Below are positions 1 to 6,300 of a DNA stretch of 6,469 nucleotides, piece by piece. Below the pieces are notes generated by a model. It was not told the origin of the DNA. It was given only the letters and a program-made list of their open reading frames with translations, and ran no database searches. Within the stretch, counting starts at the first letter, position 1. Each line of letters opens with the position of its first letter. A program made the translations under genes and the position numbers. Source of the DNA: an uncultured Oscillospiraceae bacterium (GTDB lineage: Bacteria; Bacillota; Clostridia; Oscillospirales; Oscillospiraceae); the NCBI GenBank assembly GCA_905234005.1, contig CAJOFW010000262.1, positions 1 through 6,469 on the forward strand, written 5' to 3'.

Positions 1-9
1 GCTTAATAA

Positions 10-38
10 ATTATAATCTAACCAAATCCGACTGTCAA
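10..38 (-). promoter_or_regulatory. Perfect consensus sigma-A/sigma-70 promoter reading out of the window to the left
   Basis: On the minus strand TTGACA (38-33) is followed by exactly 17 bases and then TATAAT (15-10), a full match to both consensus hexamers at optimal spacing. The surrounding 80 bases are AT-rich, in sharp contrast with the GC-rich genes. Transcription would begin around positions 2-4 and run out of the window, so the driven gene cannot be seen. Such exact promoters are often found in front of stable RNA or strongly expressed genes, but that is inference. No clear terminator separates it from the rqcH stop at 80-82. Confidence 0.85.
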
Positions 39-40
39 GC

Positions 41-51
41 GTTATAATAAC
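41..51. repeat. Short perfect palindrome beside the -35 box
   Basis: GTTAT-A-ATAAC is an 11-base perfect inverted repeat around a single central base. It lies two bases upstream of the -35 hexamer of the leftward promoter at 10-38. Its location suits an operator or an upstream AT-rich element contacted by the RNA polymerase alpha subunit. In an AT-rich patch a repeat this short can also arise by chance, so no regulator is assigned. Confidence 0.3.
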
Positions 52-79
52 CACAAAACATACGGTATTTATGGTAAAA

Positions 80-1528
80 TCATGGAATATCCGGGCGCGG
101 CTCCGCCATGATCGTGCGCTGGTCGGTGTAGATGACCTTGCCCGGCCGCGCCCCTCGCGGCTTCTTCACGAAACGCACGAGCGTCGCGTCGACGGGGACG
201 CGGCCCGCAGCCGCGCCCTCGGAGTGGTACGCCGCGAGGCAGGCGGCCTCGTAGACGCTCTGCTCGTCCGGCTCCGCGTCGTGACAGCACAGGATGACGT
301 GCGCCCCGTGCAGCTTCTGTACGTGCAGCCACATATCCGACCGCCGGGCGGTGCGGAAGGTCAGCTCGTCGTTCTGGAGGTTGTTGCGGCCGACGAAGAC
401 CTCCAGCCCCGCCGTCGTCGTATAGCGGTACGGTGGCGCGGGCTTCGGCTTTTTGACCTTTTTGCCGACGGATTTCACCGGGCGGACATAGCCTCCCGCC
501 TCCAGCTCGGCGCGGATGTCCTCGAGATCGGCCCGGCTGCGGGCGCGGTCGATCTCATCGGCGACGGAGCGCAGGTACTCCAGCTCCGCCGTGTTCTCCT
601 CGATGAGACCGGTCAGGTGCTCACGGGCCGTCTTTTTCTTTGTATACTGTTTATAATACTGCGCGGCGTTCTGCTGCGGGCTTTTGCGGGTATCGAGCGG
701 GATCGTGACGAGCGGGCTGTCCGGCTCGTAGAAGTCCTCGGTGACGAGGCTCCCCTCCCCCGGCTTCATGCGCCATATGTTCGCGGTGATGAGGTCGCCC
801 CGGCGCTTGTCGGTCTCGCGATCCTCGGTCGCGCCCAGCTCGCCGACGCGGAGAGCGAGCTTTCGCTCCGTGCGTCCGACGGCGCTGCGGACAAGCTTTG
901 CCATCGACTTTGCGCGGCTTCGCATGTGCTCGGCCCGGTCGCGTTCGAGGTAGAACGCCTCGATCAGCGCCGACCAGCCGGGATAACGCACGCTCTCGAC
1001 ACCTGGCCCGTACTGCAGCACGGGCAGGAACGTGAAGTCCTTCGGCGCGCCGTTCTCCACAAGCATGGTCGGGCCTTCGATCAATTCCACGGCGTTTTCC
1101 CACGTCGTCGGCAGGCCCCGGAACTCCAGCTCCCGCCGGATGAGCGGCGAGAGGCCCGAATACCGCCCCTCCTCCGGCTTCGGCGGCAGGCGGTAGATGA
1201 GACCGGGCATGAGCTGGCGCAGGGGGCTCATCTCCGCGTCCACCCGGCGGGCGGCGTCGATGATGCGCCCGTCGCCGTCGACGACGATCAGGTTCGCGTT
1301 GCGGCCCAGCAGCTCCACGGCCAGTGTGCGGGATACCTCCGCCCCCATCTCGTCGTAGGCGAGCAGGTCGATGAGAAGCATCCGCTCCCGTTCCGGCTGC
1401 GTCACACGCCGGACGCGTGCGCCGGCGATGTATTTGCGCAGGAGCATACAGAACATCGGCGGCTGCGGCGGGTTCTCATACTCCGCCGTCGTCAGGCAGA
1501 CCCGGGCGTTCCCGGAGCACTTTGCCAA
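80..1528 (-). CDS. rqcH: RqcH/NFACT family ribosome quality-control protein, main body downstream of in-frame stops
   Basis: RqcH (Rqc2/NEMF homologue, YloA in Bacillus) binds stalled 50S-peptidyl-tRNA complexes and recruits tRNA-Ala to add C-terminal alanine tails that mark nascent chains for degradation. Counting from the TTG at 1528 (482 aa), the NFACT-N core contains PPMFCMLLRKYI (23-34). The family's Asp-Arg motif appears as Glu-Arg (PERER, about 45-49). Two helical coiled-coil stretches lie near 195-235 and 296-345, and the NFACT-R domain spans about 374-478 with GRNNLQND, D398-x-W400-x-H402 and VKKPRGARPGKVIYT. The real start is almost certainly ATG at 1663 (AGGAG, six-base spacer), giving 527 codons. 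That frame is broken by TAG TAG at 1540-1535. The TTG at 1528 has no ribosome binding site, so expression of this part needs re-initiation or readthrough. Family certain; functionality doubtful. It is the last gene after ftsK and mrnC. Confidence 0.85.
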   Translation of the reverse strand: MAKCSGNARVCLTTAEYENPPQPPMFCMLLRKYIAGARVRRVTQPERERMLLIDLLAYDEMGAEVSRTLAVELLGRNANLIVVDGDGRIIDAARRVDAEMSPLRQLMPGLIYRLPPKPEEGRYSGLSPLIRRELEFRGLPTTWENAVELIEGPTMLVENGAPKDFTFLPVLQYGPGVESVRYPGWSALIEAFYLERDRAEHMRSRAKSMAKLVRSAVGRTERKLALRVGELGATEDRETDKRRGDLITANIWRMKPGEGSLVTEDFYEPDSPLVTIPLDTRKSPQQNAAQYYKQYTKKKTAREHLTGLIEENTAELEYLRSVADEIDRARSRADLEDIRAELEAGGYVRPVKSVGKKVKKPKPAPPYRYTTTAGLEVFVGRNNLQNDELTFRTARRSDMWLHVQKLHGAHVILCCHDAEPDEQSVYEAACLAAYHSEGAAAGRVPVDATLVRFVKKPRGARPGKVIYTDQRTIMAEPRPDIP

Positions 1529-1537
1529 GAAGGGCTA

Positions 1538-1663
1538 CTATGCCTGCATCGGTCTGAGCTCCGCCACTGGCGACGGCATCACCATGTGCGAGATTTTCAT
1601 GCCGGGGAGCCTTTCGTTCAGCTCCCCGGCAAGTCCGGATATGGTTATCGCGTCAAGAGGCAT
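1538..1663 (-). pseudogene. rqcH: N-terminal fragment of the same rqcH gene, ended by a double TAG
   Basis: ATG at 1663 follows AGGAG (1674-1670) with a six-base spacer and overlaps the end of mrnC by 11 bases, so it is the natural translation start. It reads MPLDAITISGLAGELNERLP then GMKI, the canonical opening of NFACT proteins, and stays recognisable to about residue 30. From there the sequence loses family resemblance and reaches TAG TAG (1540-1535). Six codons later, in the same frame, the familiar SGNARVCLTTAEYENP resumes. The gap between the two conserved blocks is roughly four codons shorter than I expect for the family. This suggests a small replacement or deletion, or a consensus error, rather than a simple one-base frameshift. 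Confidence 0.75.
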
Positions 1664-2066
1664 GGTCTTCTCCTGTGATGACAGAAAACAGTTCTTCGAT
1701 CCTGCGCGTCTGCCCGGACAGCCAGAGCCACCCGAACAGCGCTTCCAGCGCCGTCGCGGCGTGGTATTCGGCGATCGTACAGCCGGGCGGACAGCCGTGA
1801 ACGCGGGCGTTGCGGCCGCGTCGGCATACGGCGTGCTCCTCCGCCGTGAGCGCGGGCAGAAGCGCCCGCATCGCGGCGGCCTGGGCCGGGGCGGATACAT
1901 ACGCGGTCGTGGCCCTGTGCTGATCGCCCAGCTTCATCGCGGCGTGGCCTGCGATGACGTGCGTGCGCACGAGAAGCTCATACACCGCGTCGCCGGCGTG
2001 GGCGAGGTTCAGAACGCCGATCTGCCGCAGCTGCTCCGGCGGCAGCGGGGCGGGGTTGTCCATCAT
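1653..2066 (-). CDS. mrnC: Mini-ribonuclease III (MrnC), 23S rRNA maturation
   Basis: Mini-RNase III is a dimeric RNase III catalytic domain without a dsRNA-binding domain; in Bacillus it trims both ends of 23S rRNA on the assembling 50S particle. The 137-aa protein has the usual family length. It shows LNLAHAGDAVYELLVRTHVI (19-38) with catalytic Asp26, then YVSAPAQA (56-63), RRGRNA (82-87) and YHAATALEALFGWLWLSG (101-118) with the conserved Glu108. I chose ATG at 2066 because GAGGA (2077-2073) lies six bases before it; the next codon is also ATG (2063, nine-base spacing) and is nearly as good. The start overlaps the ftsK TGA (2065-2063), so translation is probably coupled. Its own TGA lies 11 bases inside rqcH. 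The in-frame codons upstream of 2066 are inside ftsK and lack family similarity. Confidence 0.93.
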   Translation of the reverse strand: MMDNPAPLPPEQLRQIGVLNLAHAGDAVYELLVRTHVIAGHAAMKLGDQHRATTAYVSAPAQAAAMRALLPALTAEEHAVCRRGRNARVHGCPPGCTIAEYHAATALEALFGWLWLSGQTRRIEELFSVITGEDHAS

Positions 2067-5000
2067 GCTTCGTCCTCGCCGTCGTACCACGGCACGTCGT
2101 CGTCGCCGTCCGCCGGGACGGTTTCACGGGCGTCCGCAGCGTTCGGAGCGGCCGAAGCATCCTGTGCGTCCAAAGCATCCGGAGCCGCCAAAGCGTCGGC
2201 GTCGTTTGCGTTGTCCGAGTTGTTCGCGGCGGCGAATGCGGCGTTGTCGACGATCTGGCTGAACGCGCCGGCGATGGTGTCGGTCGGGGCGGTGCCCTGG
2301 GCGTACTGCATCTCCTGCCACTGCTGCTTTGTGAGCAGAATCTCACGCGGCTTCGACCCGACGAACGGGCCGACGACGCCGATCTCCTCGAGCTGGTCGA
2401 CAAGCCTCGCCGCCCGGGAATAGCCGAGCTTCAGACGGCGCTGAAGCATCGAAACGGACGCCTGCTGCGTCTCGAATATGACCTCGACGGCCTGGGGCAG
2501 CAGCTCGTCGTAATCGCTCTTCGGCTCCGGCTCCGGGGCCGGCTCGGCGGCGCTCTCCCGGCTTGCGGCCTTCTCCATCTCGAACATGATCTCGTCGGAG
2601 TAGTCGGCCTCCGCCTCACGCTTGACGAAGTTGATGATCGCCTCGCGTTCCTCGTCCGTCACGAACGCGCCCTGCACGCGCACGGGCTTGCCGAGGCCGA
2701 TCGGGGAATAGAGCATATCGCCCATGCCGACGAGCTTTTCCGCGCCCTGCTGATCGAGAATGATGCGGCTTTCGAGCGAGCTGGACACCGCGAACGCGAT
2801 GCGGCTCGGGATGTTCGCCTTCATGAGTCCGGTGATGACGTCCGACGACGGACGCTGCGTCGCGACGACGAGGTGCATACCGGCGGCACGGCCCATCTGG
2901 GCCACGCGGCAGATGGATTCCTCGACCTCCTTCGACGCGACCATCATGAGGTCGGCCAGCTCGTCGATGATGATGACGACCTGCGGAAGCGTCGGCTCGC
3001 CGCTGCGCCGGAGATAGTCGTTGTAGCCGGCGATGTCCCGCACGCCGTGTTCGGAGAACAGGCGGTAGCGCTTGAGCATCTCCACGACCGACCACTGCAG
3101 CGCGCCGGCGGCCTTCTTCGGGTCGGTGACGACGGGGACGTAGAGGTGCGGCATGCCGTTGTATATGCCAAGCTCGACCATTTTGGGGTCGATCATGATC
3201 ATCTTGACCTCTTCCGGCCGGGATTTGTACAGAAGGCTCAGAATAAGGGCGTTGATGCAGACGGATTTGCCGGAGCCGGTCGTACCGGCGATGAGGACGT
3301 GCGGCATACGGGCGATGTTGCCGATGATGACGTTGCCGCTGATGTCCTTGCCCATGGCGACGCTGAGCTTTGACTGTGCCGTGCGGAAGGCGGCCGAGTC
3401 GATGACGTCGCCGAGCCAGACCGTTTTGACGACACGGTTCGGAACCTCCACGCCGACCGTGGAGATCTTATCGGGAATCGGCGCGATGCGGACGTTGGAC
3501 ACGCCGAGAGACAGGGCGATATCGCCGGCGAGGTTTGTGATCTTGTTGAGCTTCACGCCCTGATCGAGGCGCAGCTCGTAGCGGGTGATGGCCGGGCCGC
3601 GGATGGCTCCCGTGATCGTCGCGCCGACGCCGAAGCTGCGGATGGCCGTCTCGAGCTGGGCCTCGTTCTCGTCGACCTCGGCCGAGCCGGTATCGGCGTC
3701 CGGCCCGCTCTTGTTGAGAAGGCCAAGGTCGGGGAAGATGTATTCCGGCTCCTCCGCCGCCTGCCGGGCGTTTTCCTCGATCTCACGGGCGACAAGCGCC
3801 GCCTCCGCGTCCCTGTCGATGGACAGCTTGCCGGACGTGGGACTTGCCGCGCCGTCGTCGAGGTCGGCGGATTCGATCTGCACGTTTTCGAGCAAAGACT
3901 CCCCGTCCGATACGCTCTCCCCGTCCGGGGCGTTCTTCCCCGCCGGGGCGGTCTTTCCCGCCGGGGCGGTCTTGGAACCGGCCCTTCTCTCCGGGGCGGA
4001 CGCCGCCGCCCGTTTGGACGCCGCCTCTCTGGCCCACACGGCGTTCTGCTCGTCGATGAGCGCCTGCCCGATGGGTGTGCGCCGACCGCGGCGGACGTCC
4101 TGGGTGTCGAATATGCGGTTTTTGCGTTCCTCCCACTTCGCGTCACGCTGACGCGGCTTCGTCGGGGCGGGCGGTGAAAGTGTTTTCCAGCAAGCGGCGT
4201 TCAGCGTCCGCATCGAGGGCGGCGAGCTGCCGTCCAGCGGGAAGAGATAATCCTCCGGGTCGAGGAGATCCTCATCCTCCTCCGGCTCTTCTGCGTCATC
4301 CTCCGGCTCGTAGAACAGGCGCGGGCGGTTTTGGAACCAGGTCTTGACCGCCTCCCAGATCAGCGGAAGCGAGAGGTTCAGCGCCTCGATCAGAAGCAGC
4401 AGAAACGCCGCCGTCAGGATGACGAACGCGCCGAATTTGCCGACCGCCGAGCGGAACAGGGTGCCGAGGATACCGCTGAGGACGCCGCCGCATTTCGAGG
4501 AGGTGACCTGCCCGAGATCCCACAGATCCCTGACCCCGTTTGCGAAGCTGGATATGAAGAAGCGCTCGTCGCACAGGAGCATGTGCACAAACGCGCCGAA
4601 TACGAGTGTCAAAAGGCACACGCAGGTAAGCCGCAGGGCCACGGGCCGTCCCTTGTGGTAGAACATGATGTACGCGCCCCAGAACAGCGATATCGGCGCG
4701 AAATAGAAGCCCCAGCCGAACAGCCCGCGAACCAGCGTGCGGTAGCCCGACAGCAGCCACGCCTCCGACGTGGAGAACGCGATCAGCGATACAAGCCCGA
4801 CGAAGAGCAGCACGATCGCGGTGACCTCCCGCCGGATGGGCCGCCGTGGGGCGGCGGGCTGCGCCGTCCTGCCGCCGGCGCGGGCAGTCTGATCCTTCGC
4901 GCCGGTGCGGGCAGTCTGATCCTTCGCGCCGGTGCCCGCGCTGCCCCGCGTGCCGGGTCTTGCGCCGGGTGTGCTGCCGCGTGTGCCGGTCGATGAACCG

Positions 5001-5134
5001 CGTGTACCGCTCGATGACCGCGGGCCGGAGGAGGTGTTCTTTTTCGCCGCGTTCGGCACGATCGCCGTGGTTACCGGCTGATTCGCGGCCGACGCGCCGC
5101 GTGTGCGATTGTCGGAAGTTTTATTTGTAGCCAT
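2063..5134 (-). CDS. ftsK: FtsK/SpoIIIE family DNA translocase
   Basis: A membrane-anchored hexameric ATPase that pumps chromosomal DNA through the closing septum, at division or into the forespore. Residues 1-100 are a basic, Gly/Ser/Thr-rich cytoplasmic tail with a duplicated 9-residue unit. Four membrane helices lie near 103-122, 135-158, 165-187 and 231-255. A long acidic, low-complexity linker (about 275-480) carries five six-residue repeats at 388-417. The alpha domain is about 485-600. The RecA-like motor has Walker A GTTGSGKS (617-624) and Walker B VVIIIDELADLM (719-730). The DNA-orienting gamma winged helix is about 874-940 (LKLGYSRAARLVDQLEEIGV). A further 80-residue Ala/Asp-rich tail ends DDDVPWYDGEDEA. 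At 1023 aa it exceeds SpoIIIE (about 790) because of the tails and linker. ATG at 5134 follows GAGGT (5148-5144) by nine bases. Whether it works as FtsK, SpoIIIE or both cannot be told from sequence. Confidence 0.96.
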   Translation of the reverse strand: MATNKTSDNRTRGASAANQPVTTAIVPNAAKKNTSSGPRSSSGTRGSSTGTRGSTPGARPGTRGSAGTGAKDQTARTGAKDQTARAGGRTAQPAAPRRPIRREVTAIVLLFVGLVSLIAFSTSEAWLLSGYRTLVRGLFGWGFYFAPISLFWGAYIMFYHKGRPVALRLTCVCLLTLVFGAFVHMLLCDERFFISSFANGVRDLWDLGQVTSSKCGGVLSGILGTLFRSAVGKFGAFVILTAAFLLLLIEALNLSLPLIWEAVKTWFQNRPRLFYEPEDDAEEPEEDEDLLDPEDYLFPLDGSSPPSMRTLNAACWKTLSPPAPTKPRQRDAKWEERKNRIFDTQDVRRGRRTPIGQALIDEQNAVWAREAASKRAAASAPERRAGSKTAPAGKTAPAGKNAPDGESVSDGESLLENVQIESADLDDGAASPTSGKLSIDRDAEAALVAREIEENARQAAEEPEYIFPDLGLLNKSGPDADTGSAEVDENEAQLETAIRSFGVGATITGAIRGPAITRYELRLDQGVKLNKITNLAGDIALSLGVSNVRIAPIPDKISTVGVEVPNRVVKTVWLGDVIDSAAFRTAQSKLSVAMGKDISGNVIIGNIARMPHVLIAGTTGSGKSVCINALILSLLYKSRPEEVKMIMIDPKMVELGIYNGMPHLYVPVVTDPKKAAGALQWSVVEMLKRYRLFSEHGVRDIAGYNDYLRRSGEPTLPQVVIIIDELADLMMVASKEVEESICRVAQMGRAAGMHLVVATQRPSSDVITGLMKANIPSRIAFAVSSSLESRIILDQQGAEKLVGMGDMLYSPIGLGKPVRVQGAFVTDEEREAIINFVKREAEADYSDEIMFEMEKAASRESAAEPAPEPEPKSDYDELLPQAVEVIFETQQASVSMLQRRLKLGYSRAARLVDQLEEIGVVGPFVGSKPREILLTKQQWQEMQYAQGTAPTDTIAGAFSQIVDNAAFAAANNSDNANDADALAAPDALDAQDASAAPNAADARETVPADGDDDVPWYDGEDEA
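3884..3973 (-). repeat. 18-base repeats in the ftsK linker (five hexapeptide units)
   Basis: Residues 388-417 of the translocase read as five consecutive six-residue units: KTAPAG, KTAPAG, KNAPDG, ESVSDG and ESLLEN. The first two are identical and the series decays from basic to acidic. The DNA shows a matching 18-base period built on a CCGCCGGGGCGG core. This is typical of slippage-expanded disordered linkers between the membrane and motor parts of FtsK proteins, and the number of units probably varies between strains. Confidence 0.7.
4880..4933 (-). repeat. Perfect 27-base tandem duplication in the ftsK N-terminal tail
   Basis: Two adjacent identical 27-base copies (4907-4933 and 4880-4906) encode TGAKDQTAR twice, residues 68-85. 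The absence of any difference between the copies points to a recent duplication. It keeps the reading frame and lies in the disordered basic tail before the first membrane helix, where length change should be tolerated. Confidence 0.9.
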
Positions 5135-5169
5135 CGTATGTGTACCTCAAATATGTCTCTGCCGATGTA

Positions 5170-5195
5170 ATACCTTTCCCCCAAAGAAAAGGTAT
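5170..5195 (-). repeat. Inverted repeat in the ftsK leader
   Basis: On the minus strand ATACCTTTTC (5195-5186) pairs with GGAAAGGTAT (5179-5170) across the loop TTTGGG. Nine of the ten pairs are Watson-Crick and one is G-T. It sits about 35 bases before the ftsK start. It has no T-run immediately after the stem, so it is not a classic terminator. It could be a leader hairpin, an operator, or the end of a dispersed repeat. Confidence 0.6.
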
Positions 5196-5218
5196 CAAAA
5201 GAGCTTTGTATTCGCTTC

Positions 5219-5270
5219 GAAAAGGCAGCGCTTCCAGGGCTTTGCGCCCGGTAACGGAACAACGCTTTTC
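5219..5270 (-). repeat. Long imperfect hairpin in the ftsK leader
   Basis: Transcribed towards ftsK, GAAAAG at the 5' end (5270-5265) can pair with CTTTTC at the 3' end (5224-5219). Inside, AGCG/CGCT, TTCC/GGAA and GGGC/GCCC stack around the loop GCAAA, with unpaired TTG/G and GTTACC/T between them. AGCG and the outer arm share bases, so not every pair can form at once. Nested complementary blocks over 52 bases are more than I would expect by chance. No known riboswitch or small RNA family is recognised. Confidence 0.45.
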
Positions 5271-5339
5271 ATCGGAGAACAGTATAAGCACCCGTTGTCT
5301 CCGCTCCGGTCGAGTCCGTCCGGTCTTCCCGGAGAAGCG

Positions 5340-6188
5340 TCAAAGCGCGATGGAGAGGATGATGGAGACGACGCCCACGATCCAGCAGTAGTACGCGAAG
5401 CCGCCGAAGCGCTTTTTCGCGACGATTTTTTGCAGCAGCCGGATGGACAAATAGCCGGTGACGCCCGCCACGAGCATCCCGACAAAGCACGCCGGAAGAA
5501 GCGACGTATCCACGCCGTCCTGAATGACGTCGATCAGCGAGAGCACGACCGCGCCGAGCACGGACACCAGACTCATGAGAAACGAGAACCGGACGGCAAA
5601 ATCCCGCCGCAGCCCCCGGCCCATGCCGGCCGTGATCGTGGTGCCCGAACGGGAGAGGCCGGGCATCGTCGCGAGCGCCTGCGCAAGGCCGATGACGACC
5701 GCGTCCACGACGGTCATGTCGCGTTCGGTCTTGCGGCCCTGCGGCATACGGTCGGCGACGTAGAGCAGAAGGCCCGTCACGATGAGGGCGGCGCCGATGA
5801 ACCACGGCACGTCGGCCAGTCCCTCGATCGCGTGGTGGAACGGCAGGATCAGAAACAGCGGCAGCGTCGATACGAGAATCATGAGGATGAGCCGCCGCAC
5901 GGGGATGTTGCCGCTCATCAGGCTCTCGCCGCGCCGGAGGCCGCGCACCATCGCGATGAACTCGACGATCATATCGCGCACGTCCGTCCGGTAGGCCGCG
6001 ATGACGGCGGCCAGCGTCGCGAGGTGGAGCATGATATTGAAGAAGGCGCTGTCGTCCATCGTGGCGACCATCGCGCCGCCCGCGCCGAGGAGCTTCTCAA
6101 CGAGGGCGAGGTGGCCGGAGCTTGATATGGGCAGAAACTCCGCTACGCCCTGCACAAGTCCGAGAAGTATGCCGTAGATAATATTCAT
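5340..6188 (-). CDS. uppP: Undecaprenyl-diphosphatase UppP (BacA)
   Basis: This integral membrane enzyme removes one phosphate from undecaprenyl pyrophosphate, regenerating the lipid carrier for peptidoglycan and other envelope polymers; extra copies give bacitracin tolerance. The 282 residues match family length and are almost entirely hydrophobic segments. The first signature LVQGVAEFLPISSSGHL (11-27) supplies Glu17, the serine cluster and His26; the first acidic position of the E. coli enzyme is Gln13 here, a common variant. The second signature PGLSRSGTTI (176-185) supplies Arg180. A basic loop RMPQGRKTERD (147-157) lies between helices. ATG at 6188 follows AAAGGAG (6200-6194) with a five-base spacer. 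It has its own upstream promoter candidates and is 205 bases from ftsK, so it is probably a separate or only loosely linked unit. Confidence 0.97.
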   Translation of the reverse strand: MNIIYGILLGLVQGVAEFLPISSSGHLALVEKLLGAGGAMVATMDDSAFFNIMLHLATLAAVIAAYRTDVRDMIVEFIAMVRGLRRGESLMSGNIPVRRLILMILVSTLPLFLILPFHHAIEGLADVPWFIGAALIVTGLLLYVADRMPQGRKTERDMTVVDAVVIGLAQALATMPGLSRSGTTITAGMGRGLRRDFAVRFSFLMSLVSVLGAVVLSLIDVIQDGVDTSLLPACFVGMLVAGVTGYLSIRLLQKIVAKKRFGGFAYYCWIVGVVSIILSIAL

Positions 6189-6193
6189 GGTGT

Positions 6194-6240
6194 CTCCTTT
6201 GCCGCCCGATGCGGCGGTGAAGCGGCCGCATACACGCGGC
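6194..6240 (-). promoter_or_regulatory. uppP leader with competing hairpins next to the ribosome binding site
   Basis: Four short complementary arms occur in order on the minus strand: GCCGC (6240-6236), GCGGC (6229-6225), GCCGC (6215-6211) and GCGGC (6205-6201), followed directly by AAAGGAG. Arms 1-2 and 3-4 can form two five-pair hairpins. Alternatively arms 2-3 form one seven-pair stem, ATGCGGC with GCCGCAT, around CGCTTCACC. The arrangement resembles a translational attenuator, but in such a GC-rich genome short arms like these may arise by chance. Confidence 0.35.
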
Positions 6241-6254
6241 CTGTCGAATGGTTA

Positions 6255-6300
6255 TGTATACCTAAAGTAATATATTAGCACAATTCCCCCCGATATGCAA
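6255..6300 (-). promoter_or_regulatory. Candidate uppP promoters, two overlapping
   Basis: One candidate is TTGCAT (6300-6295), a 17-base spacer and TAATAT (6277-6272), with TGC directly before the -10 forming an extended -10. A second is TTGTGC (6283-6278), a 17-base spacer and TATACA (6260-6255). Both match the consensus only moderately, but they share an AT-rich island between GC-rich genes and are well placed, 65-110 bases before the uppP start. The -35 of the first lies inside the inverted repeat at 6282-6319. Confidence 0.45.

Larger units (their letters stand above)
5135..5339. other. Gene-free gap between uppP and ftsK with the ftsK leader
   Basis: No gene is supported in these 205 bases. 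Reading towards ftsK there is a possible -10 box TATACT (5286-5281) without a matching -35 box, then two inverted repeats (5219-5270 and 5170-5195), and the ftsK ribosome binding site GAGGT (5148-5144). No hairpin followed by a T-run marks the end of the uppP transcript, so uppP and ftsK could be partly cotranscribed. The spacing, and a lower GC content than the genes, argue for separate control of ftsK. Confidence 0.5.

Noticed and set aside
41..51. A PerR/Fur-type operator
   Set aside because: The palindrome is AT-rich like those boxes but too short to match their 15-19-base consensus.
1535..1540. TAG recoded as a sense codon, such as pyrrolysine or an alternative code
   Set aside because: Two TAGs in tandem in a region that has lost similarity, with no other in-frame TAG in the intact genes, fits disruption better. 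Nothing in the window relates to a recoding system.
71..1678. A 535-codon open frame on the plus strand opposite rqcH
   Set aside because: It is Arg/Leu/Val-rich antisense of a GC-rich gene, lacks a ribosome binding site and shows no family motif. The minus strand carries clear NFACT domains over the same bases.
1653..2090. An earlier mrnC start at 2090
   Set aside because: The extra residues (VRRRGRS) lie inside ftsK, have no family similarity, and the GAGGA ribosome binding site points to 2066 or 2063.
1371..2423. A 350-codon open frame on the plus strand opposite mrnC and the end of ftsK
   Set aside because: It crosses three real minus-strand genes and is low complexity where it opposes the Ala/Asp-rich ftsK tail. 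Only its short part near 1510-1600 looked protein-like and is reported separately.
5281..5310. A full promoter for ftsK using TATACT as -10
   Set aside because: The -10 is good, but the position 17 bases upstream is CCGGAG, unlike any -35 box. It is mentioned only as a possibility in the gap.
5304..5334. A terminator after uppP
   Set aside because: CTCCGG can pair with CCGGAG across a 19-base loop, but no T-run follows and alternative pairings are equally likely.
5103..6125. A 340-codon open frame on the plus strand opposite uppP
   Set aside because: Its His/Arg/Asp-rich, domain-free sequence is the mirror of the uppP membrane segments. The real gene on the minus strand has both UppP signatures and a strong ribosome binding site.
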